A stretch of 64,000 nt of DNA from Virgibacillus_F necropolis_A (lineage in GTDB: Bacteria > Bacillota > Bacilli > Bacillales > Amphibacillaceae), in NCBI RefSeq assembly GCF_044793635.1, contig NZ_CP084992.1, positions 1,302,001 to 1,366,000 of the forward strand, written 5' to 3'. The translations under genes and the position numbers were made by a program. Within the stretch, counting starts at the first letter, position 1. Each line of letters starts with the position of its first letter. Below are positions 34,077 to 42,698 of the stretch, piece by piece. The notes below the pieces were generated by a model. It ran no database searches and was not told where the DNA came from. It saw only the letters and a list, made by a program, of their open reading frames with translations.

Positions 34077-35690
34077 TTACCATGCAGCTACAGTACCATC
34101 TGTTCGGGATTCAGTGCCACCCACGAGTACACCTGTTTCAGGATCACGCCAAATGATTTGACCACGGCCAAAGCTGTTTGGTTCAAGTGCAATCTTTACA
34201 TCATGCCCCTTTTCAGCCAGAGCTTGGGCAAGATGGTGTGGAAATCTATGTTCCACTTCGACCGTTTTATCTTTTAGCCATTGCCAGCGTGGTGCATCCA
34301 GCGTTGCTTGTGGATTTAGTGCAAAATCAATCGTATTCATTATTACTTGGACATGACCTTGCGGTTGCATGAAACCACCCATCACGCCAAACGCCCCAAC
34401 TGGCTGACTATCTTTTGATAAAAATCCAGGGATAATCGTATGATAGGTTTTTTTGCCTCCTCTTAAGGCATTTACATGGTCTTTATCCATCGAAAAATTG
34501 TGGCCACGATTTTGTAATGCAATTCCCGTTCCCGGTACAACTAGACCTGAACCAAATCCCATATAATTACTCTGAATAAAGGAAACCATATTCCCCTCAT
34601 TGTCAGCTGTTGCTAAATAAACCGTTCCACTTAAAGCAGGTTCTCCAGCTTCAGGTTGCATGGCCTCGTCACCTATAAGGTTTCTCCGTAATTCCCCATA
34701 TTCATCACTCAGTATGTCATCTGTCGTGCATCTCATGTGGTTCTCTTCCGTTATATGCTTATGTCCATCTGCAAATGCTAGTTTAATAGCTTCAAATTGC
34801 TTATGGTATGTATCTACTGATTCCTTTTCTGGGAAATCGAACCCTTTTAAAATGTTTAGTGCTTGAAGTGCAACAATGCCTTGGCCGTTAGGTGGAATTT
34901 CCCACACATCATAGCCTCGATAATTTACTTTAATTGGCTTTACCCATTCCGCTTTATGTGCAGCAAGATCTTCCGCAGATAAATAACCACCGTTTTCCTT
35001 AGAAAAACCAGCAATTTTATCTGCTAGTTCCCCGCGATAAAATGATGCAGCATTTGTTTCAGCAATGGATCGAAGTGTCTCGGCATGATCAAGTGACGAC
35101 CATATCTCCCCAACCTTAGGCGCCCGTCCTTTTGGTGCGAATGTCTCGAACCAATGTGTAAAAACATTATCCGTCAAATTCGCTTTAAAAACACCATATG
35201 CTTTCTTCCAAAACCTACTTAATGTTGGTGATACTGGAAAACCTTCCGTAGCATAATGAATTGCGGGCTGTAATACTTCCGTTAATGGAAGCTTCCCAAA
35301 TCTTTCAGAGAGTTCAGCCCATGCCCCAGGGGCCCCTGGAACAGTTACCGGGGTCCAGCCATATTTAGGTATCTCATCATGTCCCGCTTCTTTAACAGCA
35401 TCTATTGATATATTTTGGGGAGCGCGTCCGCTTCCGTTTAGACCATGCAACTCGCCTTTTGTCCAAACTAATGCAAACGCATCTCCCCCAATACCATTAG
35501 AGGTTGGTTCTACAACCGTAAGACATGCTGCTGTAGCAATCGCAGCATCTATGGCGTTTCCACCTTTTTTCAGTATATCCAACCCCGCTTGGGACGCTAG
35601 TGGTTGAGATGTTGCAACCATGCCATTACTAGCGTATGTTGCATTTCGTGTACTTGGATAGGGATGGGATTGTTGGTTAAAAGAATCCAT
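34077..35690 (-). CDS. Gamma-glutamyltransferase family protein (YwrD-like, no signal peptide)
   Basis: 537-residue Ntn-hydrolase that normally cleaves itself and transfers or hydrolyses gamma-glutamyl groups. GGNAIDAAIATAACLTVVEP and NGIGGDAF are typical. The predicted self-cleavage nucleophile is T356 in PALSGTVYLA, and the C-terminal GGTESRTDGTVAAW end is usual. No signal peptide or lipobox is visible, so it should act in the cytoplasm, unlike exported GGT. It is preceded by a peptide ABC transporter operon and followed by the chromate pair, which suggests a role on imported gamma-glutamyl compounds. Confidence 0.9.
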   Translation of the reverse strand: MDSFNQQSHPYPSTRNATYASNGMVATSQPLASQAGLDILKKGGNAIDAAIATAACLTVVEPTSNGIGGDAFALVWTKGELHGLNGSGRAPQNISIDAVKEAGHDEIPKYGWTPVTVPGAPGAWAELSERFGKLPLTEVLQPAIHYATEGFPVSPTLSRFWKKAYGVFKANLTDNVFTHWFETFAPKGRAPKVGEIWSSLDHAETLRSIAETNAASFYRGELADKIAGFSKENGGYLSAEDLAAHKAEWVKPIKVNYRGYDVWEIPPNGQGIVALQALNILKGFDFPEKESVDTYHKQFEAIKLAFADGHKHITEENHMRCTTDDILSDEYGELRRNLIGDEAMQPEAGEPALSGTVYLATADNEGNMVSFIQSNYMGFGSGLVVPGTGIALQNRGHNFSMDKDHVNALRGGKKTYHTIIPGFLSKDSQPVGAFGVMGGFMQPQGHVQVIMNTIDFALNPQATLDAPRWQWLKDKTVEVEHRFPHHLAQALAEKGHDVKIALEPNSFGRGQIIWRDPETGVLVGGTESRTDGTVAAW

Positions 35691-35744
35691 ATATGAACAC
35701 TCCTTGTATAGTAATTATTCTTTTATTTAGTAGGAAAATTAGCA

Positions 35745-36728
35745 TCAAACCTCATGACATGCCACAAAATGTCCTTCCTCTACTTCGCGCCATTCAGGAG
35801 CTTTTACCTTACAATGCTCTTTTGCAAGTGGGCAACGTGTATGAAAACGACAGCCTTGCGGAATATTCATTGGACTTGGTACATCCCCTTCTAATATAAC
35901 ACGTTCTTTTTTCTTTTCACTGCCTACCGTCGGAATCGCTGATAACAGCGCTTGTGTATATGGATGTAGCGGTTTTTTATACAAATCATGCTTGTCAGCC
36001 AACTCAACAATTTGCCCGAGATACATGACAGCTACGCGATCGCTTATGTGTTTAACAACAGATAGGTCATGCGAAATAAATAAATATGTCAGCTGGTACT
36101 CTTTCTTCAGCTTCTGCAGCAAATTTAACACTTGGGCCTGAACTGATACGTCTAGCGCTGACACCGCTTCATCGCAAACAATTAATTTAGGTTTTACGGC
36201 TAGAGCACGGGCAATGCTGATTCTCTGACGCTGTCCACCACTGAATTCGTGCGGATATTTCCAATAATGTTCCGGGTTTAAGCCGACATCCTGAAGCAGT
36301 CCTTGAATGTAGCTTACCGTATCCTTTTTCGGTACGATTTTATGCGTGCGGACAACTTCGCTTAGCATCGCTCCCACGGTCATTCTTTGATTTAATGAAC
36401 CATATGGATCTTGAAAAATCATTTGCACTTCTTTCCGTAATTCTCTTAATTTCCTCTTACTATAGTGATTAATATTTTCCCCATCGAAAAACGTTTCCCC
36501 TTCGGTCGGATTTTGCAGCCGAAGAACAGTTCGACCCATCGTGGATTTACCACAGCCTGATTCACCGACAACACCAAGCGTTTCGCCACCGTAAATGAAA
36601 AAGGAGAGGTCATCTACCGCTTTAATATAGTTTTTTGTTCCAACGGAGCTGCCGGTGGTAAAATACTTTTTCAAACCATTAACTTCTAGCAGCTTCTCCT
36701 GTTGCTGCTCCTTCTTTTCTGCTAACAT
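35745..36728 (-). CDS. Oligopeptide ABC transporter ATPase, OppF/DppF type
   Basis: 327-residue ATPase: Walker A GESGCGKST, signature FSGGQRQRISIARAL, Walker B LIVCDEAVSALD, and a C-terminal Cys-rich OppD/F motif (CRFHTRCPLAKEHC) that may hold an iron-sulfur cluster in this family. The start is placed at ATG 36728 behind AAAGGAGG; a longer in-frame extension lacks a site. Its 5' end overlaps the 3' end of the OppD-type gene by 50 bp, so the two are coupled. Confidence 0.9.
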   Translation of the reverse strand: MLAEKKEQQQEKLLEVNGLKKYFTTGSSVGTKNYIKAVDDLSFFIYGGETLGVVGESGCGKSTMGRTVLRLQNPTEGETFFDGENINHYSKRKLRELRKEVQMIFQDPYGSLNQRMTVGAMLSEVVRTHKIVPKKDTVSYIQGLLQDVGLNPEHYWKYPHEFSGGQRQRISIARALAVKPKLIVCDEAVSALDVSVQAQVLNLLQKLKKEYQLTYLFISHDLSVVKHISDRVAVMYLGQIVELADKHDLYKKPLHPYTQALLSAIPTVGSEKKKERVILEGDVPSPMNIPQGCRFHTRCPLAKEHCKVKAPEWREVEEGHFVACHEV

Positions 36729-37725
36729 TTCCGTTTTCCTCCTTTTCCGACCATCTGTCTGTGTACATCCAACAGCCAACCTGGTGGTTTGATTCGCCAC
36801 TTAATTCAGGTGATTCTTCACGACAAATCTCACTTGCAAACGGGCACCTGTCAGCAAAACGACAGCCCACTGGCATATTCTCCGGACTAGGAACTGTTCC
36901 TTTAATGATAGAAAGGTTTTCTTTCTCTTCATCCAATTTAGGTATCGCTTCTATTAAACCTCGTGTATACGGATGCTTCGGATTTTCAAATAAATCCTTT
37001 ACGTTGCTGTATTCAACGACTTTTCCCGCGTACATTACCAGAACTTTATCGGCCATTTCCGAAACGACACCCAAGTCATGGGTAATCATCATAATTGACA
37101 TATTAAGCTTAGATTTCAGATCATTCATTAATTCAAGGATTTGCGCTTGAATTGTCACATCAAGGGCTGTCGTCGGTTCATCAGCAATTAATAGTTTTGG
37201 ATTACAAGCGAGTGCCATTGCAATCATCACCCTTTGTCTCATCCCTCCACTTAATTGATGTGGGTAATCATGGATACGAGTTTCAGGGGAAGGGATCCCA
37301 ACGAGCTTAAGCATTTCTATCGCTCGATCAACGGATTGTTTTTTTCCAGCCTTTTCATGAATGCGAACCGTTTCAGCCACCTGTTTGCCGATCGTATGTA
37401 CAGGGTTAAGAGAAGTCATTGGCTCCTGGAAGATCATTGACATATCATTTCCACGAATGCGGCTCATTTCTTTCATGCTTTTGTTAACTAGATTTTCCTC
37501 CTCAAAGAGGACCTCTCCAGTTGAAACTTCACCATTTTTTGGCAGCAATCCCATGATTGCCAATGAAGTCAGGCTTTTCCCACATCCCGACTCGCCAACA
37601 ATACAAAGCGTTTCTCCCTTTTCAATAGAAAAATCAACTTTATCCAAAATCGAAACCGTGCCTTTTCTATTTCGAAAACTGACGCAAAGCTCTTTTACCT
37701 CTAATTGGTTTTTGCTCACTTTCAT
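36679..37725 (-). CDS. Oligopeptide ABC transporter ATPase, OppD/DppD type
   Basis: About 349-residue ATPase with Walker A GESGCGKSL, signature LSGGMRQRVMIAMAL, Walker B LLIADEPTTALD and C-terminal CRFADRCPFASEIC. The start is either ATG 37725 or GTG 37719 after GAGAGGTG; the upstream ATG at 37782 has no ribosome binding site. It energises import with the two permeases upstream in the operon. Confidence 0.9.
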   Translation of the reverse strand: MKVSKNQLEVKELCVSFRNRKGTVSILDKVDFSIEKGETLCIVGESGCGKSLTSLAIMGLLPKNGEVSTGEVLFEEENLVNKSMKEMSRIRGNDMSMIFQEPMTSLNPVHTIGKQVAETVRIHEKAGKKQSVDRAIEMLKLVGIPSPETRIHDYPHQLSGGMRQRVMIAMALACNPKLLIADEPTTALDVTIQAQILELMNDLKSKLNMSIMMITHDLGVVSEMADKVLVMYAGKVVEYSNVKDLFENPKHPYTRGLIEAIPKLDEEKENLSIIKGTVPSPENMPVGCRFADRCPFASEICREESPELSGESNHQVGCWMYTDRWSEKEENGNVSRKEGAATGEAARS

Positions 37726-37808
37726 CACCTCTCGTTTCCCTTCTATATCTATATAGCTACCTTCTAGTATATTATGAAACACTTAAACTTCTGCTAATAA
37801 GCATTCTA

Positions 37809-38702
37809 TTATTTTGATTTTGGATCAAGCATGTCACGAAGACCGTCACCAAATAAGTTAATTGACATCACGGCAAGAAAAATGAATAACCCTGGGAAAA
37901 ACACTAACCATGGTGCCTCCGTCAGGTACCCTTGTCCTTCAGCAAGCATAGCGCCCCAACTTGGTGTTGGAGGCTGCGTTCCCAAGCCGAGAAAACTTAA
38001 CGAAGCTTCGGCAATAATTGCCCCAGCAATATTTAATGTTGCCATAACTAGAATTGGTCCCATCGAGTTCGGGAGAATATGGAACAACATAATCCTCCAA
38101 TCCTTAATACCAGACGATTTCGCCGCTTCTACATATTCGCTTTCTCGCCTTGCCAAAACCTCACCTCTCATTAACCGAATGTAATTAGGGGTGAAGACGA
38201 GCCCAATCGCAATCATCGCATTTTCCAATCCTGCACCTAACACTGCTGCAAGAGTTAGCGCTAATACAAGTGGTGGAAATGCAAGCATCGCATCAGTAAA
38301 TCTCATTATAAAAAACTCATCCCATAACCCTCGGTAATAACCAGAGAATAATCCAATTGGCAGACCAATGATCAGCGCGATACCAACGGATATCAGTCCA
38401 GCCTTCAGGGAAACTTGTGCACCGTATATAACTCTACTCAAGATGTCTCGACCAAGGTTATCTGTCCCAAACCAATGGGCTGCACTTGGACCTTGTAACA
38501 CTGCACTGTAATTTTGTGCTGCCGGATCAGATGGTGCCAGTAAACCGGCAAATATCGCCATGATAATCAATATCAGCATGAAGATCCCACCTGCTACCGA
38601 CAGCTTGTTTTGCCAAAGGCGCTCCATCATATCTACTAGCATTCGAATTTGTGGACTTTTGGTTGATGTGGTTTGTGTACTCACCTCTTGTAGCTGTTTC
38701 AT
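37809..38702 (-). CDS. Peptide ABC transporter permease, OppC/DppC type
   Basis: 297-residue permease: N-terminal span (about 37-57), periplasmic SDPAAQNYSAVLQGPSAAHWFGTDNLGRD typical of DppC/OppC, five more spans and an EAA loop (RESEYVEAAKSSGIKDWRIMLFHILPN). Its ATG overlaps the stop of the OppB-type gene by one base (TAATG). Confidence 0.92.
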   Translation of the reverse strand: MKQLQEVSTQTTSTKSPQIRMLVDMMERLWQNKLSVAGGIFMLILIIMAIFAGLLAPSDPAAQNYSAVLQGPSAAHWFGTDNLGRDILSRVIYGAQVSLKAGLISVGIALIIGLPIGLFSGYYRGLWDEFFIMRFTDAMLAFPPLVLALTLAAVLGAGLENAMIAIGLVFTPNYIRLMRGEVLARRESEYVEAAKSSGIKDWRIMLFHILPNSMGPILVMATLNIAGAIIAEASLSFLGLGTQPPTPSWGAMLAEGQGYLTEAPWLVFFPGLFIFLAVMSINLFGDGLRDMLDPKSK

Positions 38703-39658
38703 TATTTCGATCCTCCAGTTAATTTAATTCTTGGATCCAAAATTGAATAGAGAATGTCAATGAAAAAGTTGATGAAAACTACTGAAAAGGCCATAAATAA
38801 CACCACACCTTGAACAACAGGATAATCTCTTGTCAAAATGGAATCTAAAATTAGTCGACCCAATCCTGGAACCGCGAAAATGGTTTCAACAATAACCGTT
38901 CCACCGAATAGGGTCGTTAATTGTAGACCACTCACCGTAAGGACGGGAATTAGTGCGTTTTTCAATGCATGACCAAATACAACAGAACGTTCCAACAACC
39001 CCTTGGCGTACCCAGTTCGAATGAAGTCTGATTCAAGAACCTCCAGTAAACTCGAGCGAATCATCCTCATCATTTCAGCTGACATCCTTGTACCCAGGGT
39101 AATAGCTGGCAACAGCATAAGCATGATGCTTTTCATAAAGTTTTCTCCTAATGGAACGTAACCAGATGGAGGAAACCAACCTAATGTAATTGCAAAAACA
39201 TAAATAAGCAAAATACCAAGCCAAAAAGACGGAAGTGATACGCCTGTAAGTGCAAAAGTAGTACTCGTATAATCAAGTGCTGTTCCTTTACGTATCGCAC
39301 TTATAATACCTGCAGGTAGAGCTATCATCATTGCAATAATAAACGACATTACAGTTAACTCTAAAGTGACTGGTATTTTATTTAATAGGATTTCTATTAC
39401 TGGTGAATGATCTTGAATTGAATATCCTAAATCACCCTGGACAACACCGCCCACCCAGTCTAAATACCGAACATGTATAGGGTCGTTTAACCCCATTTCC
39501 TTGCGCAGTGCCTCCAACGTCTCAGGTGTAGCTTCCACGCCCAACATCAGTGTTGCTGGGTCACCTGGTAAAATATTAACAAGTCCAAAAACAATTACAC
39601 TTACAAGGAATAATACAATTACCATAAGACCTAAGCGCCGAAGTAAAAAATATGCCAT
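38702..39658 (-). CDS. Peptide ABC transporter permease, OppB/DppB type
   Basis: 318-residue permease with six spans, the N-terminal NILPGDPATLMLG motif of DppB/OppB proteins and the EAA loop SDFIRTGYAKGLLERSVVFGHALKNAL. GGAGGGG precedes ATG 39658. It is separated from the binding-protein gene upstream by about 410 bp that hold a hairpin and a composite repeat, yet reads in the same direction. Confidence 0.92.
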   Translation of the reverse strand: MAYFLLRRLGLMVIVLFLVSVIVFGLVNILPGDPATLMLGVEATPETLEALRKEMGLNDPIHVRYLDWVGGVVQGDLGYSIQDHSPVIEILLNKIPVTLELTVMSFIIAMMIALPAGIISAIRKGTALDYTSTTFALTGVSLPSFWLGILLIYVFAITLGWFPPSGYVPLGENFMKSIMLMLLPAITLGTRMSAEMMRMIRSSLLEVLESDFIRTGYAKGLLERSVVFGHALKNALIPVLTVSGLQLTTLFGGTVIVETIFAVPGLGRLILDSILTRDYPVVQGVVLFMAFSVVFINFFIDILYSILDPRIKLTGGSK

Positions 39659-39684
39659 TTTGCTCCCCTCCTTTAATGATATGT

Positions 39685-39716
39685 AATAAGGTGTCGCAGA
39701 ATAGCAACACCTTATT
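39685..39716. terminator. Intercistronic hairpin in the peptide transporter operon
   Basis: AATAAGGTGT / ACACCTTATT, perfect 10-bp stem with a 12-nt loop, 27 nt before oppB. It has no T-run in the operon direction, so it is more likely a processing or stabilising stem-loop than a full terminator; on the plus strand it is followed by TCTTCTTATT. Confidence 0.5.
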
Positions 39717-39779
39717 TCTTCTTATTAGGAAATTAATATAAAACTTTATTCTGTGAATAGCTGACCTACATGACCAGCC

Positions 39780-40067
39780 ACGTCCAGCTCCAGCGCCCAA
39801 TGCCTAGTGCCCTTCCGGCACCTCCTTACAATAACAGTTCGACATAGTCGAACGTCCTTAATCGCTAACGCTCTTCGTGTTTCCTTTTCACTTCATCACA
39901 GCATAAGATTCACTTTGACTTTCGCCATCACTGGCGAGAAGTCAAGTTCATCTAATCTCATACGGAAGAAGGATGTTCGATTAAAACCGCCACTTGAGTG
40001 GCAACATCGAACTACCCACGTTGCGTGGGCACAGGGCATACTGCAATAAACGGGCGCTTGCGCTTTT
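39780..40067. repeat. Composite multi-hairpin repeat with family A ends
   Basis: 288 bp bounded by ACGTCCAGCTCCAGCGCCC and GGGCGCTTGCGCTTTT, the same termini as repeat A in reverse. Inside are at least five tight hairpins: GTGCC/GGCAC (39807-39821), GTTCGACATAGTCGAAC (39837-39853), GACTTtCGCCA/TGGCGaGAAGTC (39919-39945), GTTCGAT/ATCGAAC enclosing GCCACT/AGTGGC, and CCCACGTTGCGTGGG. There is no open frame of interest. It lies directly after the stop of the binding-protein gene. Confidence 0.75.
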
Positions 40068-40069
40068 AT

Positions 40070-41632
40070 TTATTTAAACGATATGGTTTCGGTTCTGATC
40101 ATTCCGTCTGGAACGTGATTGAATCCTTCAACATAATTCTTCATTGGTTTGATATTTTTCTCGTGGAAAATAAAGATATAAGGTACATCCTCCCACAGAA
40201 TATGTGCTACTTCGCCGTACAATTCCTTACGCTTTTCTCGATCCGAAGTGGTTCTAGCTTTACTTAATAACTCATCCACGTCCGGATTAGAGTAGCTCAT
40301 TTCATTCAAGGAACCTCCTGTTGAAAACCAAGTGAAAGTATTTCCATCAGGGTCTGTACGTCCGCTCCAGCCAATTCTGAGTGCGTCATAATCATGGTTG
40401 CGCATTTGCTCCAGTAATGTTCCAAATTCAACCATTTCAATTTCAACCTTAATTCCAATCTGTCCTAGCATTGACTGTAGCATCTGTCCGATTTGTTTTT
40501 CTTCCGGTTTCGGTGTTATTTTCAAGGTGAAACTGATGTTGCTTTGACCAGATTCTTCTATAAGTTTTTTCGCCTTTTCAATGTCAGCTTCTGGTACCTC
40601 CATATCTTCCGGATTTGCCCAGCTTGACGGTGGAAAAGGACTGACAGCTGGAGTAACACCATTGTGATACACTACTTTAGCAATTGCAGCGCGATCAATC
40701 GCAACATTAACAGCCTGACGAACCTTTTTGTTATTAAATGGTGCTTTATCAGTGTTTAACATCAACCCCTGGAAACCAAGGCCGTCTTTAACTGAAACGT
40801 TGATGTTTGAAGCACTTTTGACTTTATCAATATCCTTGAAAGGAATTTGATTAACAATATCAAGTTTTCCTGAAATCAAGTTTGTCACTCGTGAATTGCC
40901 ATCTGGATAAGGTTTGTATACGACGTTTTTGATTGCAGGTTTCTCTCTCCAGTAATCTTCAAAACGTGTTAATTTAATATGATCCTGTTGGACACGATCA
41001 ACAAGTGTGTAAGGACCTGTCCCAACTGGCTTGTTCGAGAAGTCCTTTCCTTCTTTTTTAACGGCTGTTGGAGAGACCATCATGCCTGCTCGGTCTGTTA
41101 GTACCGATAAAAAAGGTGAGTATGGTTTTTCTAATGTTATCTTAACCGTATATTCATCAACAGCTGTCACTTTTGTGACTAGGTTGATTTCTGATTCACG
41201 TGGTGAAGCAAGCTTGGGATCAAGCATGCGCTCAAAATTAAACTTAACTGCTTCAGCATTAAATGGTGTTCCATCGTGGAAAACCACACCTTGTTGAAGC
41301 TCAAACGTATAGGTCTTGCCATCTTCAGATATTTCCCAGCTTTTCGCTAGTTCTGGTACAAATTCCAATTCCTCATTAATATCAACAAGCGTATTATACA
41401 GACTCTGGAAGACTTGGCGATCGACGGCTGCTGATGATCGATGCGGGTCCAATTGAGGTGGATCATCGTCTAGCCCGATGATCAGCGTATCCTTATCTTC
41501 TTTAGCTGTTACTGGCTTTTCATTATCCTTACCAGATTCTGACTCGCTTGATGATGACTCTGAGTTACATCCTGATAGTATGAAAACAACGATCACTAGA
41601 AAAAAGAGCGATTTCTTCCATGCATAAGTCAA
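40070..41632 (-). CDS. Peptide/nickel-type extracellular solute-binding lipoprotein
   Basis: 520-residue family 5 binding protein: signal peptide with lipobox ILSGC (Cys22), a Ser/Glu-rich linker, then the typical LIIGLDDDPPQLDPHRSSA and WEISEDGKTYTFELQQGVVFHDGTPFNAEAVKFNFERM blocks. The family binds di/oligopeptides, glutathione, opines or nickel. The neighbouring GGT gene makes peptides with a gamma-glutamyl group attractive, but this is inference. It is the first gene of the operon, from the strong promoter at 41863-41891. Confidence 0.92.
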   Translation of the reverse strand: MTYAWKKSLFFLVIVVFILSGCNSESSSSESESGKDNEKPVTAKEDKDTLIIGLDDDPPQLDPHRSSAAVDRQVFQSLYNTLVDINEELEFVPELAKSWEISEDGKTYTFELQQGVVFHDGTPFNAEAVKFNFERMLDPKLASPRESEINLVTKVTAVDEYTVKITLEKPYSPFLSVLTDRAGMMVSPTAVKKEGKDFSNKPVGTGPYTLVDRVQQDHIKLTRFEDYWREKPAIKNVVYKPYPDGNSRVTNLISGKLDIVNQIPFKDIDKVKSASNINVSVKDGLGFQGLMLNTDKAPFNNKKVRQAVNVAIDRAAIAKVVYHNGVTPAVSPFPPSSWANPEDMEVPEADIEKAKKLIEESGQSNISFTLKITPKPEEKQIGQMLQSMLGQIGIKVEIEMVEFGTLLEQMRNHDYDALRIGWSGRTDPDGNTFTWFSTGGSLNEMSYSNPDVDELLSKARTTSDREKRKELYGEVAHILWEDVPYIFIFHEKNIKPMKNYVEGFNHVPDGMIRTETISFK

Positions 41633-41862
41633 TCGAACAACCTCCTATTATTTTAAAGTATTAATAATTTCAATTCAGTTTGTAAATAAATACCACTTTC
41701 CCTAAGAACCCTAACGCAATATACGTAATCCTAAATAATAGAATGAAAATACCTCATAGTAATAAAACCAGCTGCATCAATCTACTAACAATTCATCCGA
41801 TTACTCTATCCTCCTCCACTTATTATTTTTGTAGTTTTCTTACTATTTACTAAGTTATAAAT

Positions 41863-41891
41863 ATAATACATAATTGAAAATTGCATGTCAA
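41863..41891 (-). promoter_or_regulatory. Promoter of the peptide transporter operon
   Basis: Minus strand TTGACA (41891-41886), 17-nt spacer, TATTAT (41868-41863), a near-consensus sigma-A promoter. A partial cre-like ATGAAAGCGTTTTAAC lies upstream near 41930-41945. Nothing else is seen in the 450-bp divergent region apart from the lrp promoter. Confidence 0.75.
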
Positions 41892-42004
41892 TAGATTTTT
41901 GAACAAAAGTATACTTACTTTGTTAAAACGCTTTCATTTATATCTGTATTTAACAAAATTAGTTTCTTTTTGTATGATATTTTGGACTTTAAGTAAAATA
42001 TCTT

Positions 42005-42033
42005 TTGTTAGTACTCTCATTTTCTGATACTAT
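42005..42033 (+). promoter_or_regulatory. Promoter of the Lrp/AsnC-type gene
   Basis: TTGTTA (42005-42010), 17-nt spacer, TACTAT (42028-42033), about 48 nt before the start codon. Confidence 0.6.
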
Positions 42034-42081
42034 AAAAAGTAGCCGAATAAATTGAAATTTTAAACTATAGGAGTTAACTTT

Positions 42082-42531
42082 ATGAAATATGATGATGTAG
42101 ATCGCAAAATAGTAGAAGAATTAATTCAAGATGGAAGATTATCGTATGTGGAATTAGCGGAAAAAGTAGGTCTTTCACGTGTAGCTGTTAAAGATAGAAT
42201 CCAAAACCTGATAGATAGAGAGGTAATCGAGAATTTCACAGTTGTAATAAACTCTGAAAAATTCGGAAAAAACGTTTCAGCCTTTTTTGAAGTAGATGTG
42301 GAACCAAAACAGTTACAGGAAGTAGCTCAAAATCTCGCTGATAACCCAAGTGTTGCAAGTGTTTATCAAATGACTGGTCCAAGCACACTACATATGCATG
42401 TACTTGTAGAGGATTTTAAAATGCTCGAAATCTTTATTAATAACGAACTATATGCTGTTGAAGGAATAACGAGGGTAGAAAGCTCCATACTTTTAAAAAG
42501 ATTTAAAAGTCGAACAGGATATAAACTTTAG
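42082..42531 (+). CDS. Lrp/AsnC family transcriptional regulator
   Basis: 149-residue regulator: N-terminal helix-turn-helix (DRKIVEELIQDGRLSYVELAEKVGLSRVAVKDRI), then a RAM ligand-binding domain (VSAFFEVDVEPKQLQEVAQNL..VYQMTGPSTLHMHVLVED). It is divergent from the peptide transporter-GGT-chromate operon. In Bacillus subtilis an Lrp-type gene (ywrC) also lies in the ywr chromate/GGT group, so it probably controls this operon in response to an amino acid or peptide product. Confidence 0.9.
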   Translation: MKYDDVDRKIVEELIQDGRLSYVELAEKVGLSRVAVKDRIQNLIDREVIENFTVVINSEKFGKNVSAFFEVDVEPKQLQEVAQNLADNPSVASVYQMTGPSTLHMHVLVEDFKMLEIFINNELYAVEGITRVESSILLKRFKSRTGYKL

Positions 42532-42559
42532 AATAAGGCGCACTATACTAAAGATTACT

Positions 42560-42651
42560 TAGAAAACTTGGCTTATCGCCAAGCCTTAATGGCGAAAGCC
42601 TTAGTTGCACTTATGCAGTAAGAAAGGATTTATACTTTCTTACCTGCTAAA
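42560..42651. repeat. Dispersed hairpin repeat, family B copy 3
   Basis: About 92 bp, nearly identical to copies at 11241 and 18776 (TAGAAAACTTGGCTTATCGCC start; CTTTCTTACCTGCTAAA end). It lies just after the lrp stop and runs into the terminator. Confidence 0.85.
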
Positions 42652-42686
42652 TAAGGGAGCGATCCACTACGGACCCGCTCCCTTAT
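42651..42686. terminator. Bidirectional intrinsic terminator
   Basis: ATAAGGGAGC / GCTCCCTTAT, perfect 10-bp stem with a 16-nt loop. It lies between the convergent lrp and galU genes. Confidence 0.75.
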
Positions 42687-42698
42687 AACTTTAAATAG

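Noticed and set aside
36729..36800. Upstream extension of the OppF-type ATPase
   Set aside because: No ribosome binding site at 36800, while AAAGGAGG precedes ATG 36728; the extension only mirrors the OppD-type reading frame overlap.
39807..40049. 80-residue open frame inside the composite repeat
   Set aside because: It spans several hairpins, has no ribosome binding site and low-complexity composition; a repeat explains it better.
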